From Pseudogemmobacter sp044142105 (GTDB lineage: Bacteria; Pseudomonadota; Alphaproteobacteria; Rhodobacterales; Rhodobacteraceae), in contig NZ_JBGTYM010000001.1 in the NCBI RefSeq assembly GCF_044142105.1, forward strand, positions 806,001 to 870,000: DNA of 64,000 bases, given 5' to 3'. Position 1 is the stretch's first letter; every line of letters begins with the position of its first letter. The notes beneath the pieces were generated by a model. The model was not told where the DNA came from. It made no database searches and saw only the letters and a list, made by a program, of their open reading frames with translations. The position numbers and the translations under genes were made by a program. Positions 33,706-41,926 of the stretch are shown piece by piece.

Positions 33706-35940
33706 TTACAGATCGGCGGTGCGCATCAGGGGCGTGATCAGGCGCACATTTACGCGACGGTTCGCCCGCTCGTCACCCAGCGACTCGACCTTCAGCTCCG
33801 ACTCACCATAGCCCTGCACGACCAGGTTTTCCGGCGGCACGTCGAAATATTCGGTCAGCGCCTTGGCCAGCGATTCCGCGCGGCGGTCGGACAGAAGCAG
33901 GTTCGACGAAGCCGAGCCCACGGCATCCGTATGGCCCTCGATCAGGAACACATGACGCGGGTTCTGCGCCAGGAGCTGCTGCATCAGGCGGCCCAGATCG
34001 GCCAGCTTCTTCGCCTCGGTGGTACGAATGACCGACGAGCCCGTGTCGAACGTGATCGAATCGACCTCGACCGTCGCTGCAAGCGCCCGCACTTCACGAA
34101 TGTCGCGGATCTGGCGCAGGCTGAACTTGCGGCCGATATTCTCGGCATCCAGCGCGGCCAGTTCTGCCTTGAGCGCGGCATCGCTGTCCGAGGTCGAGAT
34201 CGTCACCCGATCTTCGCGCGGGCGCGGCAGTTCGGAGATGATGATCGGCTCTTCCGGCGCCAGATCGTCGATCAGGATGCGCTCGATGCCCTGCCGGTCA
34301 AAGACCGAACGACGCAGCACGCGGCCGGAAGCGTCGCGCACGGTGACGACCTGGCTGCCATCCTCGCGCGTGACCACCGTGCGGGTCGAACCGTCGCGAT
34401 AGGTTTCCGTCCGGGTCTGCACGCCGGGCTGGCGCAGGATGGCGTCATCGTCCTTGTAGACGGTGTAGCTGCCATCCGGGTTCTGCACGATCACGCGGTC
34501 GCCGGTGTTCTGGACAACCTCGCGCTGGTCCTTCTGACCCTGGTTGATCACCGCGCCAACGACAAGCGCGCCCAGAGCAAGCAGGCCGACCTTTTCCAGA
34601 TCCGACAGCTTGTCCTTCTTCTTCTTACCATCCGCACTCGCCACCGCCACCGGGGCCGCGGTGAATTCCTCGGCCGAAGAGCGGGCGGTTTCGGCGGTCA
34701 CGGTTTCTTCCTGCACCGAAACCGGGGCCGTGGCGCTGGCGTCGGTGGCAGCAGTGCCTTCCGCCGTGCTGCCATCTGCCGGGGCTGCTTCGGTGCCCGG
34801 AGCGGCAGCCGCGCCAGCGGCGGCAACAGCGGCGGCGGCGGCAAGGCCTTCGACGCTGGTGGCCGATTCACCCTGTTCCGAGGACGGGATCGCGAAGATC
34901 TCCGACAGAGTCTGGGCAGCCTCTTCCGAGACTTCCGGCACATCGACCGGTTCGGTCGGTGCGGTCGCTTCGGCCGTGGCTTCAGCCTCGGTCGAGACCT
35001 GGCCATCGACCGTGGCCTGACCGGCGGTATCGCCCGTCACTTCGCCCTCGACAGTGCCCTCGGTTGCGACATCGGCGCCTGGCACGGGTTCGACCTCGGT
35101 CGTGGCTTCCGGCACGGGCGTCGGTTCGGGGGCCTCGGCCGTGGTTTCGGCAGGGGCTTCGGGGGCCGGAGTGGCCTCGGGCTCCGCAGCCGGAGTTTCG
35201 GCGGTGGCTTCGGGCATCGGGGTCGGCTCGGGCGCGGCTTCGGGGGCCGGGGTGGCCTCGGCCTCGCTGGCCGCAGTCGCGGCATCCGCCGCCGCCTTGG
35301 CATCGGCTTCGGCCTGGGCCTGCGCCTCGGCATCCGCCTGGGCCTGGGCGTCGGCCTGTGCTTGCGCTTCAGCCTGGGCCTGAGCATCCGCGTCAGCCTG
35401 GGCCGCTGCATCGGCGGCCGCCTGGGCTTCTGCTTCCGCCTTGGCCTGGGCTTCCGCTTCGGCCTGTGCCGCCGCCTCGGCAGCCGCCTGGGCATCAGCC
35501 TCGGCCTTCGCCTGTGCCTCCGCTTCAGCCTGGGCCGCTGCATCGGCGGCCGCCTTGGCCGCGGCATCGGCCTCTTCCTGCGCCTTGGCGGCCGCTTCGG
35601 CCGCAGCCTGGGCCTCTGCCGCAGCCTGCGCGTCGGCTTCGGCCTTGGCGGCCGCTTCGGCCGCAGCCTGGGCCTCTGCCGCAGCCTGCGCGTCGGCTTC
35701 GGCCTTGGCGGCAGCTTCCGCCTCGGCCTGGGCCGCTGCCTCAGCATCGGCCTTTTCCTTCAGCTCTTTGGTGATCGCGTCAAGATCGCAGGGCACATCG
35801 GTCGTCGGCACGCAAAGCACAGCCCCATCCGGCCCAAGCACAGAACCGTCTTCGACAAGGGTCTGGGCGCTGGCGGGGAGGGTTGAGAAAGACGACAGCG
35901 CCATCGACAGGGCCGTCGTGCAGGTCAGAAGCTTGCGCAT
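33706..35940 (-). CDS. Large Ala-rich OmpA-family outer membrane/peptidoglycan-associated protein
   Basis: Exported protein of 744 aa. A signal peptide (MRKLLTCTTALSMALSSFSTLPASAQ) is followed by a short region with two Cys. A ~190-residue Ala/Glu/Lys/Gln coiled-coil repeat (AAAKAEADAQ-like units) comes next, then a Pro/Thr/Ala/Glu-rich stretch and a possible membrane helix near 465-485 (VGLLALGALVVGAVI). A charged region leads to a C-terminal OmpA domain (~625-740: TFDTGSSVI, LIEGHTDAVGS, NRRVNVRLI). The start at 35940 has a GAAGGAAATGGA site. Probably links envelope and cell wall. Confidence 0.88.
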   Translation of the reverse strand: MRKLLTCTTALSMALSSFSTLPASAQTLVEDGSVLGPDGAVLCVPTTDVPCDLDAITKELKEKADAEAAAQAEAEAAAKAEADAQAAAEAQAAAEAAAKAEADAQAAAEAQAAAEAAAKAQEEADAAAKAAADAAAQAEAEAQAKAEADAQAAAEAAAQAEAEAQAKAEAEAQAAADAAAQADADAQAQAEAQAQADAQAQADAEAQAQAEADAKAAADAATAASEAEATPAPEAAPEPTPMPEATAETPAAEPEATPAPEAPAETTAEAPEPTPVPEATTEVEPVPGADVATEGTVEGEVTGDTAGQATVDGQVSTEAEATAEATAPTEPVDVPEVSEEAAQTLSEIFAIPSSEQGESATSVEGLAAAAAVAAAGAAAAPGTEAAPADGSTAEGTAATDASATAPVSVQEETVTAETARSSAEEFTAAPVAVASADGKKKKDKLSDLEKVGLLALGALVVGAVINQGQKDQREVVQNTGDRVIVQNPDGSYTVYKDDDAILRQPGVQTRTETYRDGSTRTVVTREDGSQVVTVRDASGRVLRRSVFDRQGIERILIDDLAPEEPIIISELPRPREDRVTISTSDSDAALKAELAALDAENIGRKFSLRQIRDIREVRALAATVEVDSITFDTGSSVIRTTEAKKLADLGRLMQQLLAQNPRHVFLIEGHTDAVGSASSNLLLSDRRAESLAKALTEYFDVPPENLVVQGYGESELKVESLGDERANRRVNVRLITPLMRTADL
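35583..35712 (-). repeat. 60-bp tandem duplication inside the OmpA-family gene
   Basis: Bases 35583-35652 are identical to 35643-35712, a 70-base identity at a 60-base period. The unit encodes 20 residues of the Ala-rich coiled coil. It keeps the frame and looks like a recent slippage or recombination event. Confidence 0.9.
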
Positions 35941-36086
35941 TCCATTTCCTTCGTTGCGGGGGCGGCGAGAGGGTGACGGGTCACCCGCCGACCGCCCGGC
36001 TGATTGCGTGTTTGCCGGACCGAAGATGGGCCGCGGGCGGTCGCTATGCGATATCAACGCCTAAACTTACAGCAGGTTCCAATCGG

Positions 36087-37379
36087 TTATCGCCTATCCG
36101 TGAGCGACGCGTGATCGCCGCCGTGATCGCGCAGCGCCGCCATCAGCCTTGCCTTGTCGCCGCTGTCGCCTGCCTGCGAGATCGCCTCTCCCAGCGCCTG
36201 CAGCGAGGCGATGGAGTGGCCCGCCCGGAAGCAGTCGACATGGGGCAGCATAGCGCGGATGCCGGCGGCTTTCGGCGCGAAACCCGTCCAGCGCAACAAG
36301 GGGTTGATCCAGATGAGGCGGCGGCAGGACAGATGCAGCCGCTCGATTTCCCGCGCCAGAAGCCCGGTATCGTCGCGATCCAGACCGTCGGTGATCAAAA
36401 GGACCACCGCCCCCTGCCCCAGCACACGGCGCGACCAGTCGCGATTGAAGGCATGCAGCGCCGCGCCAATTCTTGTGCCGCCCGACCAATCCTGGGCCTC
36501 GGCCCCGGCCGCCTTGAGCGCGGCATCGACGTCGCGCGCGCGCAGGTGGCGCGTGATATTGGTCAGCCGCGTGCCGAAGGTGAAGGCATGGACCCGCGCC
36601 CAGCCCTGGCCCTTGCGGTTGGCGACAGCATGAACGAAATGCAGCACCATCCGGCTGTAATCGGCCATCGAGCCGGAAATATCGCAGAGAACCACAAGGT
36701 TCGGCCAGCGCTCGCCCGGCGTTTTGCGCGCGATCTCGGTGATCTCGCCGCCCCGGCGCAGGCTTTGACGCAGGGTGCGGCGCAGATCGGGCAGCGCGCC
36801 TTGGGCGGCGGGACTTGCCCGGCGGGTGCGGAGGGGCGCGACCGGCAGCGACAGTTTGGCCAGCATCCGCTTGGCTTCGGCGATCTCGGCCCCCGACATC
36901 TGTTCGAAATCGAGCGTCCTGAGCCGTTCCTCGGCAGAGGCGGTGGCGGTGGCATCGACCTCGATCTGTTCGGGCGGTTCCTGCTCGGCCCCCGGCAGGT
37001 CGGGGCGCGGCGCATCGGCCAGAAGTGCCTCGGCGGCGCGTTTCTCGGCCGGGGCGGCGGGCTTTTCCTCCTGCACGCCGCGCACCTGGGGCAGCATGAG
37101 GTTCATCATATGCTCAAGATAGCGCGGATCGCGCCAGAACAGGCGGAAGGTCTGGGCGAAAAGCACCCGCTCCTCGGGGCGCGAGACGAAGATCGCCTGA
37201 AGCGTATGGAAGAAATCGTCCTGCCGGGTGAAGCCCGCCGCCGCGACGGCGCGGATCGCGTCCAGCACCCGGCCGGGGCCGACCGGCAGGCCTGCCCGGC
37301 GCAGGGCCCGGCCGAAATGGGCGATGTTCTCGGCCAGCTTGCCGTCTTCAGGAAGGGGAAGATCGCGGAAATCTACCAT
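36087..37379 (-). CDS. VWA-domain protein, CoxE-like
   Basis: Protein of 430 aa. The N-terminal helical half (KLAENIAHFGRALRRAGLPVGPGRVLDAI) and C-terminal von Willebrand A domain with MIDAS motif CDISGSMADYSR near 230 match CoxE. VVLLITDGLDRDD carries the later MIDAS Asp. CoxE works with the AAA+ CoxD in maturing the Cu-Mo site of CO dehydrogenase-type enzymes. Here it follows the MoxR gene after 81 bases that hold copy 3 of the interspersed element. Confidence 0.9.
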   Translation of the reverse strand: MVDFRDLPLPEDGKLAENIAHFGRALRRAGLPVGPGRVLDAIRAVAAAGFTRQDDFFHTLQAIFVSRPEERVLFAQTFRLFWRDPRYLEHMMNLMLPQVRGVQEEKPAAPAEKRAAEALLADAPRPDLPGAEQEPPEQIEVDATATASAEERLRTLDFEQMSGAEIAEAKRMLAKLSLPVAPLRTRRASPAAQGALPDLRRTLRQSLRRGGEITEIARKTPGERWPNLVVLCDISGSMADYSRMVLHFVHAVANRKGQGWARVHAFTFGTRLTNITRHLRARDVDAALKAAGAEAQDWSGGTRIGAALHAFNRDWSRRVLGQGAVVLLITDGLDRDDTGLLAREIERLHLSCRRLIWINPLLRWTGFAPKAAGIRAMLPHVDCFRAGHSIASLQALGEAISQAGDSGDKARLMAALRDHGGDHASLTDRR

Positions 37380-37417
37380 GGCGCTTGCGGATGTCCCGGG
37401 AGGTTCACACCCCCGGA

Positions 37418-37450
37418 CCCCCTTGGGATAGTTTCAAAGAGAAGAAGGGG
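37418..37450 (+). repeat. Interspersed intergenic element, copy 3
   Basis: CCCCCTTGGGATAGTTT followed by AGAGAAGAAG matches the core of copies at 58925 and 50471. It sits between two minus-strand genes of one cluster, yet is in the same (plus) orientation as the other copies. Confidence 0.45.
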
Positions 37451-37460
37451 CGGGTCCCGG

Positions 37461-38372
37461 TCATGCCGGGGCGAGTTCCTTCTTCACCTCATCGAGCAGG
37501 CGCTTGGCCTCAGAGCCCTGAAGCTTCTGGATATCGTCCTGGTATTTCAGGATCGCGCCCAGCGTGTCGGCGATGACTTCGGGCGAAAGGGAGATGACAT
37601 CGAGCGCGAGAAGGCATTTGGCCCAGTCGATGGTTTCGGCCACACCCGGCTTCTTGAACAGGTCTTCGCCGCGAAGTTTCTGAACGAAAGCAACGACTTC
37701 CCGACTCAGCGCCTCTTGTGCCTCGGGGGCGCGGGCATGGAGAATCTGCAACTCCCGCGCGAAACCCGGATAGTCGACCCAGTGGTAGAGGCAGCGGCGT
37801 TTCAGCGCGTCATGCACCTCGCGGGTGCGGTTCGAGGTCAGGATGACGATGGGCGGTTCGGGCGCGCGGATCGTGCCCAATTCAGGGATGGTGACCTGGA
37901 AATCCGACAGGGCCTCGAGCAGGAAGGCTTCAAAAGGTTCGTCGGTGCGGTCGATCTCGTCGATGAGAAGGACGGGCGCGCCGCCCGGCTGAGGGCGCAT
38001 GGCTTCCAGAAGCGGGCGGGCGATCAGGTAATCTTCGGTAAAGAGTTCCGTCTGCAACTGGTCGCGGTCGGTGCCACCACCGGCTTCGGCGGTGCGGATC
38101 GCGATCATCTGGGCGGCGAAATTCCATTCGGCGACGGCAGTTGTGGCATCGAGCCCTTCGTAGCATTGCAGCCGGATCAGGCGGCGGCCGAGGGCGGCGG
38201 CGAGGGTCTTGGCGATTTCGGTCTTGCCGGTGCCGGCCTCGCCTTCCAGGAACAGCGGGCGACCAAGCTTGAGCGCGAGGAATACCACGGTCGCCAGCGC
38301 GCGCGAGGCGACATAGCCCTGACCCGATAGAAGCGTCTCGGTGGCGTCGATGGATTGCGGCAGGCTGGTCAT
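37461..38372 (-). CDS. MoxR-family AAA+ ATPase, CoxD-like
   Basis: ATPase of 303 aa. Walker A is LEGEAGTGKTEIAKTLA (~residue 45), Walker B is APVLLIDEIDRTDEPFEAF, sensor 1 is VILTSNRTREVHDAL and the arginine finger region is KRRCLYHWVDYP. MoxR/CoxD proteins act with a VWA partner as chaperones for metal-cofactor insertion. The ATG at 38372 gives normal length; an in-frame start at 38408 would add 12 residues. Confidence 0.92.
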   Translation of the reverse strand: MTSLPQSIDATETLLSGQGYVASRALATVVFLALKLGRPLFLEGEAGTGKTEIAKTLAAALGRRLIRLQCYEGLDATTAVAEWNFAAQMIAIRTAEAGGGTDRDQLQTELFTEDYLIARPLLEAMRPQPGGAPVLLIDEIDRTDEPFEAFLLEALSDFQVTIPELGTIRAPEPPIVILTSNRTREVHDALKRRCLYHWVDYPGFARELQILHARAPEAQEALSREVVAFVQKLRGEDLFKKPGVAETIDWAKCLLALDVISLSPEVIADTLGAILKYQDDIQKLQGSEAKRLLDEVKKELAPA

Positions 38373-38451
38373 CACGGGCTCCTCGGGCCGCGATGCTGCT
38401 GCGGCCATGCGCCGGGGTCAAGGCGGCAGATGCGCGCTTGCGACCAAGGTG

Positions 38452-39345
38452 TCATGCGGTCGTTTCCTGGGCGGCCTCTGCCGCCAGCCAGCGGCGAAAG
38501 GAGGTCAGAGGTGCGCGTTCGGGACGCGCCTCAGGCCAGACCAGCCAATAGGCATGAGCCGGGATCGGTCCGCCAAAGGCCGGGACAAGGCGGCCCGCCG
38601 CCAGATCTTCTTCGATCAGGAAGGTCGGCAGCAGGGCAAGGCCAAGGCCGTGGATCGCCGCCTGGGTCATGGTGGCATATTGGTCGAACAGCATGGCGGG
38701 CGGGCGCGGGCGGGCCGCGCCCTGCGTCGCAAGCCAGCGCGCCCAATCGCCACTGCGGCTTTCAAGTTGCATCAGCGGCAGGTCGAGAACCGCTTCGGCG
38801 CGGGCCAGGGGCTGCGGCACCAGCGCGGGCGTACCAACGGCAAGGATCGATTCGTCCATGAGTTTTAGATATGCCGCGCCGGGCCAATCCTGCCGCCCGT
38901 AATGGATGGCGGCGTCAAAGGGGCTTTGCGCGAAATCGAAGGGGCGCAGGCGGGTCGAGAGGTTCACCGTCACCTCGGGATGGGCGCGGGCGAAGCCGGC
39001 GAGGCGCGGGGCCAGCCAACGCATGCCGAAGGCCGGAAGGATGGCAAGGTTGAGCGTGCCGCCGCGCGGATTGGCCCGCAGGGCAAGCGAGGCGTCCGTC
39101 ATTATTTTCAACGCCTTGCGTGCTTCTGCCACGAATTCCCGCGCGGCTTGCGTCAGGATCAGCCGGTTGCCTTCGCGCAGGATCAGGGCCACGCCCAACT
39201 GACCTTCCAGCACCTGCAGCTGTTTGGAGATCGCGCCCTGGGTCAGCGCCAATTCGGTGGCGGCGGCCGAAGCGGTGCCGAGACGGTCCAGCGCTTCGAG
39301 GGCAAGGAGCGAGGGTAGAGAGGGCAGATAGCGGCGCGGGATCAT
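38452..39345 (-). CDS. LysR-family regulator (GcvA-like)
   Basis: Regulator of 297 aa. The N-terminal helix-turn-helix (LLALEALDRLGTASAAATELALTQGAISKQLQVLEGQLGV) and the C-terminal inducer domain (GGTLNLAILPAFGMRWLAPRL) are complete. The ATG at 39345 is chosen because GAGGAAAG stands at the right distance; an upstream in-frame ATG at 39360 is possible. Divergent from glutaryl-CoA dehydrogenase, so it likely controls that gene. Confidence 0.9.
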   Translation of the reverse strand: MIPRRYLPSLPSLLALEALDRLGTASAAATELALTQGAISKQLQVLEGQLGVALILREGNRLILTQAAREFVAEARKALKIMTDASLALRANPRGGTLNLAILPAFGMRWLAPRLAGFARAHPEVTVNLSTRLRPFDFAQSPFDAAIHYGRQDWPGAAYLKLMDESILAVGTPALVPQPLARAEAVLDLPLMQLESRSGDWARWLATQGAARPRPPAMLFDQYATMTQAAIHGLGLALLPTFLIEEDLAAGRLVPAFGGPIPAHAYWLVWPEARPERAPLTSFRRWLAAEAAQETTA

Positions 39346-39360
39346 ATGAGCTTTCCTCAT
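39346..39360 (-). promoter_or_regulatory. Candidate LysR box (T-N11-A palindrome) at the regulator start
   Basis: The minus strand reads ATGAGGAAAGCTCAT, a 5-base dyad ATGAG/CTCAT with the T-N11-A form bound by LysR proteins. It contains the ribosome binding site of the regulator at 39345. The identical 15-mer occurs at 40694-40708 after the target gene. Confidence 0.35.
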
Positions 39361-39452
39361 AGTGATGTGACGCGGTTTCGATAGCCTTTCGCCCGGGGAT
39401 GCGGCAAGTCTATCCTGAGAGTGACTGACATTCCCTGCCGGAGCGCGCGCCA

Positions 39453-40673
39453 ATGACCGACCGTCCCAAGCTGAAATCCAAGGATGCCCCCGATCTGGGC
39501 CGTTTCGACTGGAGCGATCCGTTCCGGCTGGAGGACCAGCTGACGGAAGAAGAACGCATGCTGCGCGACGGTGCCCGCGCCTATGCGCAGGAAAAGCTGC
39601 AACCCCGCGTGATCACCGCCTTCCGCGAGGAAAAGACCGATCCGGCGATCTTTGCCGAGATGGGCGGGATGGGGCTGCTGGGCGTGACGATCCCCGAGGA
39701 ATATGGCGGGCTGGGTGCCGGCTATGTGGCCTATGGGCTGGTGGCGCGCGAAGTGGAGCGGGTCGACAGCGGCTATCGCAGCATGATGTCGGTGCAATCC
39801 TCGCTGGTCATGTATCCGATCTATGCCTATGGCACGGAAGAACAACGGAAAAAATACCTGCCCAAGCTGGCCTCGGGCGAATGGATCGGCTGTTTCGGCC
39901 TGACCGAACCGGATGCCGGATCGGACCCAGCGGGGATGAAGACCGTCGCGAAGAAGACCTCGGGCGGCTATGTGCTGAACGGGTCCAAGATGTGGATCAG
40001 CAATGCGCCCATCGCCGATGTCTTCGTGGTCTGGGCCAAGTCCGAGGCGCATGGCGGCAAGATCAAGGGCTTCGTGCTGGACAAGGGCACCAAGGGCCTG
40101 TCGGCGCCCAAGGTGGGCGGCAAGATTTCGCTGCGCGCGTCGGTCACCGGCGAGATTGTCCTGGACAATGTGGAAGTGGGCGAAGAGGCGCTGCTGCCGC
40201 ATGTCGAGGGGCTGAAGGGCCCGTTTGGCTGCCTGAATCGTGCCCGCTATGGCATTGCCTGGGGCGTGATGGGCGCTGCCGAGTTTTGCCTCGACGCGGC
40301 AAGGGCTTATGGCCTGGACCGCAAGCAGTTCGGCAAGCCGATCGCGCAGACGCAGCTGTTCCAGCTCAAGCTTGCCAATATGCTGACCGAGATCTCGCTG
40401 GGCCTGCAGGCCTGCCTGCGGGTGGGGCGGCTGATGGACGAGGCCAATGCCGCGCCCGAGATGGTGTCGCTGATCAAGCGCAACAATTGCGGCAAGGCGC
40501 TGGATATCGCCCGCTGGGCGCGCGACATGCATGGCGGCAACGGGATTTCCGAGGATTTCCAGGTGATCCGCCATATGGTGAACCTGGAGACGGTGAACAC
40601 CTACGAGGGCACGCATGATGTTCATGCGTTGATCCTGGGCCGGGCGATCACCGGCTTGCAGGCTTTTTACTAA
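39453..40673 (+). CDS. gcdH: Glutaryl-CoA dehydrogenase
   Basis: Acyl-CoA dehydrogenase-fold flavoprotein of 406 aa, converting glutaryl-CoA to crotonyl-CoA in lysine/tryptophan/aromatic degradation. Typical segments: FGLTEPDAGSDPAGMKT (FAD/substrate), ISNAPIADVFVVWAK and catalytic Glu385 in NTYEGTHDVHALILGRAITG. The whole C-terminus is characteristic of GCDH rather than short-chain enzymes. Divergent LysR gene upstream; convergent glycosyltransferase gene downstream. Confidence 0.93.
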   Translation: MTDRPKLKSKDAPDLGRFDWSDPFRLEDQLTEEERMLRDGARAYAQEKLQPRVITAFREEKTDPAIFAEMGGMGLLGVTIPEEYGGLGAGYVAYGLVAREVERVDSGYRSMMSVQSSLVMYPIYAYGTEEQRKKYLPKLASGEWIGCFGLTEPDAGSDPAGMKTVAKKTSGGYVLNGSKMWISNAPIADVFVVWAKSEAHGGKIKGFVLDKGTKGLSAPKVGGKISLRASVTGEIVLDNVEVGEEALLPHVEGLKGPFGCLNRARYGIAWGVMGAAEFCLDAARAYGLDRKQFGKPIAQTQLFQLKLANMLTEISLGLQACLRVGRLMDEANAAPEMVSLIKRNNCGKALDIARWARDMHGGNGISEDFQVIRHMVNLETVNTYEGTHDVHALILGRAITGLQAFY

Positions 40674-40689
40674 GCCAAGGGGCCGGGCC

Positions 40690-40712
40690 GGGCATGAGGA
40701 AAGCTCATGCCC
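40690..40712. terminator. Palindromic hairpin after gcdH
   Basis: GGGCATGAG, spacer GAAAG, CTCATGCCC forms a perfect 9-bp stem 16 bases after the gcdH stop. No T-run follows, so it may be a rho-dependent end, an mRNA-stabilising hairpin, or a second binding site of the LysR regulator. Confidence 0.4.
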
Positions 40713-40750
40713 CTGCCTGCCCGAGGGCGAAAACCGCCCCGCCCCCCTGT

Positions 40751-40802
40751 GTCTTCCGAACGTCTTCCGCAGGTCTTCCGAACGTCTTCCGCTTCGGAAG
40801 AC
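40751..40802. repeat. GTCTTCCG tandem repeats ending in a hairpin
   Basis: GTCTTCCG occurs at 40751, 40762, 40773 and 40784, every 11 bases. The two 22-base halves differ at only two positions. The last copy is followed after CTT by its inverse CGGAAGAC (40795-40802), making an 8-bp stem with a 3-base loop. It lies between convergent genes. Confidence 0.75.
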
Positions 40803-40835
40803 CTTTCTCCTCCGCCACGTGCCATCGGCAAGGGA

Positions 40836-41717
40836 TCAGGCGGCGTCCTCGTCCCCGTCGTCATCGGCGCCATAGCCGGGATCGCCGGGCTTGAGGGGGA
40901 TGGGCGCCGCGCGCGGGTCGATGCCGTGTTTCTTCAACAGCTGGCCGAAGAGGCTGCGCGGCCGGGGGATGCCGCCCGGTTCGTGGCTGACGATGCGGCG
41001 ACGCATCCGGCGGCCGTAGAAATGGATCGAGAGCGTCTCGCCGGTGATCATCTCCGAGGCGTCCCAGGCCGGGCGCAGGATCAGGCGGCGGTCCTTGAAG
41101 GCGACGGGATAAAGCGCCACGCGCGGCAGGGCGAAGCGCGCCTCGCCGGTCCGGTGCAGGAAGTGGGTGATCGCGTGCGGCCCCCAGACGCCCCAGGGCT
41201 GGTCGGCCGCGGAGACGGGGATTCCGGCGGCCAGCTTTTCGCGCAGATCGGCCTCGTATTCCGGGCCATACCAGGAGGGGATCGACCAGGCGTCGGAGGT
41301 GTGCTCGAGCAACAGGCGCAGGGTTTCGCTGTCGCGCGGCAGGCCGAGCACGCCGCCATTGATATGCTTCTTCGATTCCCAGCCGTAGAAATGCCCGTTG
41401 GGCGTGGTGAAGGGCTTCACGCAATAGGCATCGGTATCTGCCCAGATGGTGCGGTCGCATTTCGCAAGAAGGTGATAGCGGAAGACATCGGAATGCAGCG
41501 CGGGCGAGCCGGTCTTGGCATGTTTCAGATAGCCCTGCTGCGGCAGGATCTGATTGGCATCGGCCAGCTCGATCCCCGAAGGCACGTTCTGCACCGGCTC
41601 GTAGCTGTAAAGCGTCACATGCTGGCCGGCATGGGCGAAGGAGACGAGGCAGAGCTGTTCGAGAAAGCTGAGCGGCCCGCCGATCCAGAGCGCGGCAATG
41701 CGGTATTCGGGGGTCAT
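40836..41717 (-). CDS. Glycosyltransferase with DXD motif (GT32/alpha-1,4-GT-like)
   Basis: Protein of 293 aa. The start RIAALWIGGPLSFLEQLCLVSF and the metal-binding WADTDAYCVKPF (DxD, near residue 100) resemble the Gb3-synthase-like glycosyltransferases that decorate surface sugars. The C-terminal end is acidic (GYGADDDGDEDAA). The ATG at 41717 is chosen because it begins the conserved strand; 41759 is an alternative. First of a group of sugar-transfer genes; acceptor unknown. Confidence 0.72.
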   Translation of the reverse strand: MTPEYRIAALWIGGPLSFLEQLCLVSFAHAGQHVTLYSYEPVQNVPSGIELADANQILPQQGYLKHAKTGSPALHSDVFRYHLLAKCDRTIWADTDAYCVKPFTTPNGHFYGWESKKHINGGVLGLPRDSETLRLLLEHTSDAWSIPSWYGPEYEADLREKLAAGIPVSAADQPWGVWGPHAITHFLHRTGEARFALPRVALYPVAFKDRRLILRPAWDASEMITGETLSIHFYGRRMRRRIVSHEPGGIPRPRSLFGQLLKKHGIDPRAAPIPLKPGDPGYGADDDGDEDAA

Positions 41718-41926
41718 GATCGGGTGCGGCCCTTCGGGCATTGTTTCCTTTTGCAGCACGATAGCGGGCGGATCTGGCAGCGCGAAGGGGAAATGCGCAG
41801 GAATCGGCGCGATTTTCGGCGGGTTTTGCGGGCTTGGATTGGCAAGATGCTGGGACGGCGGCGCGGTTGGTGCTAGGACAGGATCAGGGCGGCGGCAGAT
41901 CGCCCGGTCGGACAGGGGGCGGGCCG

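Noticed and set aside
35583..35712. Tandem repeats as a CRISPR array.
   Set aside because: The repeats are contiguous, coding and in frame, without unique spacers.
39346..40708. The 15-base inverted pair around gcdH as transposon ends.
   Set aside because: No transposase or target duplication; each 15-mer is itself palindromic and fits a regulator site better. A few chance 15-mer matches are expected in 64 kb.
40751..40802. The GTCTTCCG repeats as a CRISPR remnant or phage attachment site.
   Set aside because: Units are only 11 bases with 3-base linkers, and no integrase or cas gene is near.
41834..41926. An earlier start for the long glycosyltransferase.
   Set aside because: The extra residues are Gly/Arg-rich and lack a ribosome binding site, while the GTG at 41927 has one.
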